A DNA stretch of 11,764 nucleotides, from positions 1 through 11,764 of the forward strand of contig JACMIS010000264.1 in assembly GCA_014381035.1 (NCBI GenBank). The letters run 5' to 3'. The notes under the pieces were generated by a model. That model was not told the DNA's origin. It saw only the letters and a program-made list of their open reading frames with translations, and ran no database searches. Position 1 is the first letter of the stretch. Every line of letters begins with the position of its first letter. This DNA comes from Armatimonadota bacterium. Its GTDB lineage: Bacteria; Armatimonadota; Armatimonadia; Armatimonadales; Armatimonadaceae. Shown piece by piece: positions 8,001 to 11,764 of the stretch. The position numbers and the translations under genes were made by a program.

Positions 8001-10580
8001 GAACGAGCCATACACGAAGCCGGACCGGGTGAGTGTTCCTTTCGCGGTGATGGTCCCGACACTGGCATCTACTGTTGCAAAAGGGATCGAAATCGCGCCA
8101 TTTTCGTAGGCGAATTGGAACTCCCCGGTTTCGACCGGATAATCGCCCAGAAGAACACGGCGGAGGGAACCGCTTCCTTCGAGGCGTGGCGCGTCGGCGT
8201 AGCCGGAAACGCGCACATCGGCTCTGGTAAGGGTTCCGGCGAACTGCTGGGGACTGGTCGGTGTCCCGTCTTTCGGCTTGGGAAGGAACGGCGCAATGGT
8301 TGTATAGTCAATGTTCGTCAGGCGCGTGTCCAAGTCAAGAAGCGGGCGCAGCTTCGCATTCGCCGTTCCCGGGAAAAATTCGCGCACCCGCCCCGAGACG
8401 GTCACGGTCGCCGGGAACCGACGGGCGACCAGCGGGGATCGGGCGGGGATCGTGACCGCGTCTTTCGTCGCGATAATATTGGCACCCGTCACCGACTGTA
8501 AGGTGTACTGTTGATAGCGCGGGTTGACCGCCGAGAAACGCGAAACATTCAAGCGGGGGGCGGCGACGGTCCCGGTCACCGTCCCAGTCGCGTTCACGAT
8601 CCCGCCGACATCCGCGATCCCGAACGCTCTGGCGATTCGTCCGGCGTCGAGGGCGTTTGCCGCAAACCGGAGCGATAAGGGGGCACTTTTGTTAGCAGTG
8701 GATGCCAGCAGGGATGAATCACCACTAACATATAAACTGCCGACCGACGGCGATTCGAAACGTGCGAGCGGCGTTAAAACAACGTTGTCGCGCACCACGA
8801 CGCGGGCTTCGGCAACGGGAAAAGCGATTCCGGAAACCGAAAGTCCGCGCGTGGCAACGTCTGCCGTGAGGGAAACACTCGTGCCACGGCTACTCCCGGC
8901 AACGATCACATTCGCGGTCCCGGCGAGCGCGAGCTTTCGAGCGGTCTCTGTAGCATTGGCGAGCGCGGCGACACGCGGCAACGAGACCCGATCCGCCTGC
9001 AACGAAAAGTCGGAGGCGATTTCGCTTTGCGGCAGAATGCGAAATGCCGTGCCGCCGCGCAACGTTTCCCCGAAACGCACGCGCCCGCTCCCGGCAACGG
9101 CACCGCCGAGGTTCGTTTGTGCCGTCACCCGCGATGCTTGTAGCACCCCTTTGCTATACGCCAGATCCGCAGACAGGTTCTGGATCGTCGTCGCGCCCTG
9201 CACCGCGATTCGCGGCACCGCAACAGTGGCATTTCCGGCAAGGTCGTTCGGTGTCCCGGTGATAAAACCCGATGCCGATGCGTCCCCGCCGACGGAAACC
9301 CCTTTCGGCAAGTTGGCTTTGAAGGCAGGTAAGACCCGCGACAACGGGACGCGTGGCGCGTCGAATCGAACGGCGAGGCGCGGACCCTCGGTGTTGGGTT
9401 TTCGATTCAATGCCCAGACACTCCCTCTGAGTGCGAAAGGAGCGGAAAATGTTGTGCCGTCCAGGTCGAACGAAATCAGATCACCCGCACTGACGAAACG
9501 GACATTGCCGCTGACATTCTCGACCGGTGATGGCAGGCTGTTGATGCGCCCCCCCACACCGGAAAGTGTTGAAACGAAGATGATCGACGGAGCCGGTCCC
9601 TCTAATTTCTTTGTGGTTTTCTCCTGCCGGGCATCAGCGGCGAGTGTTTGTGCGACGGTGGGACCGACGAACGTCACAGTGGCATTACTGGCTCGCCCAC
9701 CGGTGAGAGAAAAATCGGCGAAGTTACCGAAAAGGTACCGTGCGAAATAGGCGACATCGGCGTCCGGGATTTGTGTGCGCAATGTGTACTGTGGGTCGGA
9801 GGGCAACGCGGTGTCCGGGCGTGATCCCGGTCTACCTTGCGCGAAGGCACCCGACGCCAAAACCGTACCCCTCAGACGACGCGCTGTCGCCGTTCCCGCT
9901 TTCGCCTGGGCGCGAACGTCGAAACGGAGCGAACGTGCCCCTAAAATGCCCGTGGCACTGACCGGATACAGATCGCTTGTTTGTGGTTGCGGGAATCGGC
10001 TCGCCCGGTCCTCGAACCGGATCGCCGCGTCGGTAAGCGTGATCACCGTCAGGAAAGGCGGTCCCGGTGGTTTAGTGTCCTTTTTAACCAGTTCCTGCAC
10101 ATTGAAAGAACCGTCTTTGCGCCGGACGAGATACAGGCGGGGCGACTCCACCTCGATTTTTGTGACGGCGGTGTTGGAGTTGCCGGAAAGGAGTGCGGGA
10201 ACCGACACAAATGCCCGGAGTTGGCGGATATAGGCGAGTTCTCCCGAGCCAGCGAGAGTCTCGCCATTGGCAATCGTGATGTCATTCGCGATGACGGGAA
10301 GTGTGCCGAGTTTGTCCAACTCGCGGTAATAGCCCCATATTTCGCGCACAGACAGGAACGGTGTCAGTGAGCCTATCTTTACATCCCGCCCGAGCGCGTC
10401 CGACGCGAACGCGGAAGCGAGCGGCGCGGATTTCGCCAGAATCGCATCGAGGTAGTCGAGTAACCCGTAGGTCAGCCGACCCAATAGCACAATCGGCGGC
10501 ACGGCAACAACGGCGACACAAACAAATCGCTGCCACCACTTCAATGCGGAGGGCTGATGTGGCTTGCGGGAACGACTCAT
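5052..10580 (-). CDS. tamB: TamB/AsmA-like translocation and assembly module protein
   Basis: 1842-residue envelope protein of the TamB/AsmA-like superfamily. Family members are anchored in the inner membrane and span the periplasm as a long hydrophobic beta-groove thought to carry phospholipids or assist outer-membrane protein assembly, often with an Omp85 partner. Visible here: a basic N-terminus and one membrane segment at about 19-36. An AsmA-like region follows at about 60-190, with the typical VESPRLYLVRRKDGSFNVQEL element. Then come more than 1200 residues of repetitive short beta-strands rich in Gly, Ala, Ser, Thr and Asn, and a Pro-rich linker near residue 1410. The DUF490-type C-terminus (about 1550-1842) contains GGVLQYFLGRFTLDKGG, LSESQIYALLVP, FGLEQFSVDYSP and RFLVSYTRSV, ending in a strand with terminal Tyr. 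It is longer than E. coli TamB (about 1260 residues). No Omp85 gene lies in the window. It follows lipA by 31 bp and is probably co-transcribed. No good Shine-Dalgarno is seen at the ATG. Confidence 0.9.
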   Translation of the reverse strand: MSRSRKPHQPSALKWWQRFVCVAVVAVPPIVLLGRLTYGLLDYLDAILAKSAPLASAFASDALGRDVKIGSLTPFLSVREIWGYYRELDKLGTLPVIANDITIANGETLAGSGELAYIRQLRAFVSVPALLSGNSNTAVTKIEVESPRLYLVRRKDGSFNVQELVKKDTKPPGPPFLTVITLTDAAIRFEDRASRFPQPQTSDLYPVSATGILGARSLRFDVRAQAKAGTATARRLRGTVLASGAFAQGRPGSRPDTALPSDPQYTLRTQIPDADVAYFARYLFGNFADFSLTGGRASNATVTFVGPTVAQTLAADARQEKTTKKLEGPAPSIIFVSTLSGVGGRINSLPSPVENVSGNVRFVSAGDLISFDLDGTTFSAPFALRGSVWALNRKPNTEGPRLAVRFDAPRVPLSRVLPAFKANLPKGVSVGGDASASGFITGTPNDLAGNATVAVPRIAVQGATTIQNLSADLAYSKGVLQASRVTAQTNLGGAVAGSGRVRFGETLRGGTAFRILPQSEIASDFSLQADRVSLPRVAALANATETARKLALAGTANVIVAGSSRGTSVSLTADVATRGLSVSGIAFPVAEARVVVRDNVVLTPLARFESPSVGSLYVSGDSSLLASTANKSAPLSLRFAANALDAGRIARAFGIADVGGIVNATGTVTGTVAAPRLNVSRFSAVNPRYQQYTLQSVTGANIIATKDAVTIPARSPLVARRFPATVTVSGRVREFFPGTANAKLRPLLDLDTRLTNIDYTTIAPFLPKPKDGTPTSPQQFAGTLTRADVRVSGYADAPRLEGSGSLRRVLLGDYPVETGEFQFAYENGAISIPFATVDASVGTITAKGTLTRSGFVYGSFDAPALDLSRVSYLTEQTATLGGILAVSGTFSGKRDRPVVTASIKPSNIVVAGTEIKNLSATNVRYIANIEQNIQRIEIPRISLEQEGDTRLLVEGGAYDFKRKYFAATVTLRSGSIGSLLSALRESAFAQTQRGKQALAGLASLPNPLNGAFPAERPNGESGGTVATNRIVISGNAGEKGVANYRVRGEIYANDLRAGQYAADTVRIGLDRGSEASVAPGQPNIGTQIEASNVRIGDFLAEQVQANGSLVGETVTVNSARLVSGSSTINASGNAGIGENGRINASVDSNAVSFDLLRAFAPTLPFDGTFDITAFATGLTRSPDIRASLGGQDVIVVPRTVAGEATATTEAIQADPNAVRLSFNAIARVQQEADGKRFFELNSVQISRRGGGQLLAEAKLPFSYASPYILPEEPLSVSVNLPNLELTTLNPATPIAPDPAKAPATRNDGLRFLGGSLQGAVTLSGTLRKPDLRGSVAVKDGEIALPTVRGRETFNRIKDWDAEVKLNGSLVDLDSVIALARPDGSGNNGKLTLAGSATVRELETALNSLGTLGVPPPPTPRRPQAPVASPTTTINSFTATFDDFQPVAENVLTLFPASDEEREEAAAKGETVKTRPILNESIRGTFNGKIIASGNVATPLIATPAGEPLRVTNLRLIPPGSQPENDAAPVVADAGPRFAIEIDAPGKNTIALAGLVSIDLSGTASLGGSLGRPSLQSSFLTQGGVLQYFLGRFTLDKGGAVSVNYLGNTGNVEFSESNPVTARTTAYLLPGNSLDGTSQTRGGLPIASARPTADGRGTRYRITAQLAGRFNFGANANPENNTFKPIFTSEPQLSESQIYALLVPRSQLAGVASGNFQQATGQLLNTVLNQSVIPGLFSPIEQRLADTFGLEQFSVDYSPSAPLTINLLKRLPDPLDRFLVSYTRSVQTSGVRSGGPVPFTAGLLFELYELRVRANQPIPRISFGLFTNEQQDVTGNLRATILY

Positions 10581-10588
10581 TTCGTTTG

Positions 10589-10594
10589 TTTATA
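10589..10594 (-). promoter_or_regulatory. Possible internal -10 element before tamB
   Basis: In the 31-bp lipA-tamB gap the minus strand reads TATAAA (10594-10589), 8 nt before the tamB ATG. GGAG occurs further upstream at an unfavourable distance of 18 nt. No convincing -35 is found 16-18 bp upstream, so this is weak. It would explain translation without a Shine-Dalgarno if tamB also had its own nearly leaderless transcript. Confidence 0.25.
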
Positions 10595-10611
10595 CCCGCT
10601 CCGGCGAAAAC

Positions 10612-11628
10612 TTATTGCACCGCAAGGGGAAGTTCCAACCGGCGTGGACCCGGCGTCGCGGGGCGGCGTGGTTCCGTGGCATCGCCGTTGCCGCGCAGAA
10701 ATTTCTCGGAAAAGTCAATCGCGTTGTAGGAGGACCGCACGAACGGACCCGAGGCGACGGAAAGGAACCCCATTTCTTCGGCGATTTCCTTGTACCGTTC
10801 GAATCGGGAGGGATGCAGATATTCCACGACATCGAGATAACCCTTACCTGGTTTCAGATATTGCCCCATCGTCACGGCGTCTACTCCGGCGTCCTTCCAG
10901 TCGGATAAAACCGCGACAACTTCTTCCTCGGTTTCGCCCAGACCCAGCATGATCCCCGATTTGGTGTATATCGTCGGCGCGATTTCCTTGACAGTGCGCA
11001 GAAAGTCAATCGAGCGGGCATATTTCGCCTGCGGGCGCACGGTGCGATACAGACGCGGCACGGTCTCCGTATTGTGATTGAACACATGCGGATGCGCTTT
11101 GCAGACGATCTCGATAGCGAACCGGCGACCGCGAAAATCCGGCGTCAAAACTTCAATCGTGGATTCCGGCAGTGCGTCGCGGAGCGATTCGATGACCTGT
11201 GCGAAGTGCGCCGCACCGCCATCGAACAGTTCGTCGCGGTTGACCGAGGTGACGACCACATGCTTGAGATTCAACTGTTTCGCCGCGTCCGCGAGTCGTC
11301 GCGGCTCATCCGGGTCAAGTGGCAAGCCTTTCCCGGTTTTTACGGCGCAGAAGCGGCACGAGCGGGTACAGGTATCGCCCATCACCATAAAGGTTGCGGT
11401 CCCCTTGCTCCAGCATTCCCCCAGATTCGGGCAACGTGCTTCCTCGCAAACGGTCACGAGCCGTTCGCCGCGCATCAGGTTCTCGACATTGCCGATGTCT
11501 TTGGCACGCGGGACTTTGATGGTCAGCCATTCCGGAATGCGACGCACCACTTTTCGTTCCAGTTGGATCGGTCCCGGTGAAGCGTCTTGTGCGGGGAGGG
11601 GAGAAATGGGTTCGATAGTAGTTTCCAC
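10612..11628 (-). CDS. lipA: Lipoyl synthase (radical SAM)
   Basis: Cytoplasmic radical-SAM enzyme that inserts two sulfurs into protein-bound octanoyl groups, making the lipoyl cofactor of 2-oxoacid dehydrogenases and the glycine cleavage system. 338 residues from a GTG start. The auxiliary 4Fe-4S cluster cysteines are C61, C66 and C72 (CEEARCPNLGEC). The radical-SAM cluster cysteines are C87, C91 and C94 (CTRSCRFC). The conserved RSSY motif that supplies the serine ligand of the auxiliary cluster is at 298-301. Other family blocks include VTSVNRDEL, NHNTETV, KSGIMLGLGET and TMGQYLKP. The ~27 residues after about 312 are Pro/Arg-rich and unlike the conserved core. No lipB, lplA or dehydrogenase gene is present; the neighbour is tamB, 31 bp downstream with no terminator between. 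Upstream there is no Shine-Dalgarno, and a promoter ends 6 bp before the GTG. Identity is secure. Confidence 0.97.
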   Translation of the reverse strand: METTIEPISPLPAQDASPGPIQLERKVVRRIPEWLTIKVPRAKDIGNVENLMRGERLVTVCEEARCPNLGECWSKGTATFMVMGDTCTRSCRFCAVKTGKGLPLDPDEPRRLADAAKQLNLKHVVVTSVNRDELFDGGAAHFAQVIESLRDALPESTIEVLTPDFRGRRFAIEIVCKAHPHVFNHNTETVPRLYRTVRPQAKYARSIDFLRTVKEIAPTIYTKSGIMLGLGETEEEVVAVLSDWKDAGVDAVTMGQYLKPGKGYLDVVEYLHPSRFERYKEIAEEMGFLSVASGPFVRSSYNAIDFSEKFLRGNGDATEPRRPATPGPRRLELPLAVQ

Positions 11629-11634
11629 GAATAC

Positions 11635-11663
11635 AGCATATCGCCGCGAAATAGAGGCGTCAA
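11635..11663 (-). promoter_or_regulatory. Promoter of lipA(-tamB), leaderless arrangement
   Basis: On the minus strand, TTGACG (11663-11658, 5 of 6 matches to the -35 consensus) is followed by a 17-bp spacer and TATGCT (11640-11635, a TANNNT-type -10, 4 of 6 matches to TATAAT). Six bases then precede the GTG at 11628, so initiation would fall on the start codon itself. The same spacing at the NrtR-like gene strengthens both calls. Confidence 0.6.
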
Positions 11664-11679
11664 GAATGTCACAGAACTA

Positions 11680-11764
11680 TGGACACCGGCACAAATCTTG
11701 CCATATACTCAAGGTGACGGCGCACACCGCCATTCATGAAAGGTATCCCCTCCCTAAATGACTC
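11680..11764 (+). promoter_or_regulatory. Possible rightward promoter and leader at the window edge
   Basis: TGGACA (11680-11685), an 18-bp spacer and TATACT (11704-11709) could form a rightward promoter divergent from lipA. An ATG at 11736 opens a frame that is still open at the window end (MKGIPS...), but it has no Shine-Dalgarno and only nine complete codons are visible, so no gene is called. The rest of the 136-bp region upstream of lipA shows nothing recognisable. Confidence 0.2.

Noticed and set aside
6046..9750. Long rightward open frames at 6046-6795, 7338-8501 and 8524-9750 (249-408 codons)
   Set aside because: All lie antisense within the tamB-like gene, whose continuous 1842-residue frame has clear family motifs. 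The translations are Arg/Pro/Ala-rich without domains and are typical shadows of G+C-rich coding DNA.
11078..11761. Rightward frames of 168-227 codons opposite lipA
   Set aside because: They are antisense to a secure lipoyl synthase and have low-complexity Arg/Ser composition.
1..11764. Mobile element, defence system, CRISPR array, tRNA or rRNA
   Set aside because: I saw no transposase, integrase, nuclease, toxin-antitoxin, spaced palindromic array or RNA-gene signature. Nearly all sequence is accounted for by five housekeeping, envelope or regulatory genes.

Overview
The window reads as ordinary chromosomal DNA of a G+C-rich, Gram-negative-type (two-membrane) bacterium. A TamB/AsmA-like envelope protein and a secreted protein with an STN-like domain both imply a periplasm. 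The gene mix and style would fit Armatimonadota or another deep-branching diderm phylum, but this is a guess; nothing here fixes the taxonomy. No phage, transposon, CRISPR, tRNA or rRNA signal was seen, and I found no evidence of a defence or biosynthetic cluster.

Layout from left to right. (1) Positions 1-2129 (+): most of an S9 (prolyl oligopeptidase/DPP-like) serine peptidase whose start lies outside the window; the catalytic Ser-Asp-His triad is intact. (2) Positions 2127-2187: an octamer-based inverted repeat filling the gap between two converging genes. (3) Positions 2189-2917 (-): an NrtR-type regulator, a Nudix domain with a damaged catalytic box fused to a C-terminal winged helix. 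Its best promoter ends 7 bases before the preferred ATG, so the mRNA is probably leaderless. (4) The divergent region 2918-3136 holds that promoter, three TTAAC-containing units repeated every 11 bp (the layout of a Pho box), a -10 element and a structured 5' leader. (5) Positions 3137-5011 (+): a secreted protein with an N-terminal STN-like domain and an unrecognised remainder. (6) Positions 5012-5051: a short convergent gap. (7) Positions 5052-10580 (-): a 1842-residue TamB/AsmA-like protein. (8) Positions 10612-11628 (-): lipoyl synthase lipA, 31 bp upstream of tamB on the same strand, again with a promoter placed for a leaderless transcript. (9) Positions 11629-11764: upstream region of lipA, possibly with a weak rightward promoter.

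How the genes relate. lipA and tamB probably form one transcription unit although their jobs (cofactor biosynthesis and envelope lipid transport/assembly) are unrelated. The NrtR-like regulator has no obvious target gene in the window except possibly itself and the divergent STN-domain gene. The most interesting signals are regulatory: the 11-bp-periodic TTAAC box, two independent promoters whose -10 elements lie 6-7 bp from start codons, and the octamer inverted repeat that begins in the peptidase stop codon.
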